A stretch of DNA of 6,785 nt, from NCBI GenBank assembly GCA_934456315.1, contig CAKSHG010000117.1, positions 1-6,785 of the forward strand, read 5' to 3'. Both the position numbers and the translations under genes were made by a program. The notes under the pieces were generated by a model. The model did no database searches. It worked only from the letters and a program-made list of their open reading frames with translations, and was not told the origin of the DNA. The stretch's first letter is position 1. Every line of letters begins with the position of its first letter. This document shows, in pieces, positions 6,556 through 6,785 of this stretch. This stretch comes from an uncultured Oscillospiraceae bacterium (lineage in GTDB: Bacteria; Bacillota; Clostridia; Oscillospirales; Ruminococcaceae).

Positions 6556-6564
6556 TGCTATAAT
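6556..6564 (+). promoter_or_regulatory. Extended -10 promoter for the second secreted protein
   Basis: TGC directly precedes TATAAT (6559-6564). It shares GTGCTATAAT with the promoter at 495-523. At 16-18 base spacing no good -35 is found (ACCAAT or similar), so this promoter probably relies on the extended -10 and on an activator at the palindrome upstream. Confidence 0.7.
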
Positions 6565-6609
6565 ATATTTAAGCGTATAAGCGCTGCTATACACTAAAGG
6601 AGGTATTAT

Positions 6610-6785
6610 ATGAAGTACAGAAAGCTTCTTACCGGCATGGCAGCCGGGATAATGGCTGTATCTTCGGCGATAGTCTGCCAGGTTTCGGCGGGCGCGGTGG
6701 ACGTCACGCTTGTCAGCGGCACTGCGGTCGCAAGCTGGGGGGATTTCGAGGTGGACATCAGCACGGCGGGGACAGCCACTGCGGA
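6610..6785 (+). CDS. Secreted protein of unknown function, N-terminal end, runs off the window
   Basis: ATG 6610 is preceded by a perfect Shine-Dalgarno, AAAGGAGGT (6596-6604), with 6 bases between the GGAGG core plus T and the start region. The visible 58 codons begin with a signal peptide: MKYRKLL, a hydrophobic stretch with Gly, Ala and Met to about residue 24, and a likely cleavage after SAGA near residue 29. The mature start (VDVTLVSGTAVASWGDFEVD) is beta-like and low in charge, as in extracellular binding modules of Ruminococcus secreted proteins, but too short to assign. It is probably another surface or carbohydrate-related protein, sharing the plus-strand direction of the large dockerin gene but separated from it by the nucleotidyltransferase gene. 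Confidence 0.85.
   Translation, partial: MKYRKLLTGMAAGIMAVSSAIVCQVSAGAVDVTLVSGTAVASWGDFEVDISTAGTATA

Overview
The window looks like chromosomal DNA from a gut or rumen Clostridia bacterium of the Ruminococcus/Oscillospiraceae type. The main reasons are a very large secreted protein ending in a dockerin-like module, moderate GC content, strong SigA-type promoters with extended -10 boxes, and short intergenic regions. Genus-level placement is inference; no rRNA or other marker gene is present.

Layout, left to right. Bases 1-99 are the C-terminal end of a NodB-type polysaccharide deacetylase that stops unusually early. Bases about 184-404 form a compact element with about 50-base imperfect terminal inverted repeats (13 bp perfect at the outer ends) enclosing three back-to-back hairpins. 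It looks like a MITE-like repeat or a structured RNA, and it contains a 21-codon reading frame whose strong Shine-Dalgarno lies inside a 15-bp stem. A consensus promoter at 495-523 drives a secreted surface protein of about 1530 residues (575-5166), which this sequence splits by one -1 frameshift near 1313-1321. Its parts, in order, are a signal peptide, Ig-like beta domains, a helical segment, a CARDB-like domain, further beta domains, a (GGST)n linker, a small beta module and a half-degenerate dockerin. An intrinsic terminator at 5201-5237 lies between this gene and a convergent minus-strand gene (5281-6366) for a nucleotidyltransferase-family protein (NTP_transf_5 type). That gene has its own consensus promoter at 6416-6444. 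The 243-base divergent region then leads to a second secreted protein, which starts at 6610 and runs off the window. Its promoter has an extended -10, a poor -35 and a perfect 14-bp palindrome centred near -42, an arrangement typical of an activator-dependent promoter.

How the genes work together: the two plus-strand secreted proteins suggest a cell-surface or cellulosome-like setting. A dockerin would bind a cohesin on a scaffoldin encoded elsewhere. The nucleotidyltransferase has its own promoter and no obvious functional tie. The most original signals are the folded repeat element, the frameshift, the loss of the first calcium loop in the dockerin, and the palindrome at the last promoter. 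No tRNA, rRNA, CRISPR array or transposase gene was seen.
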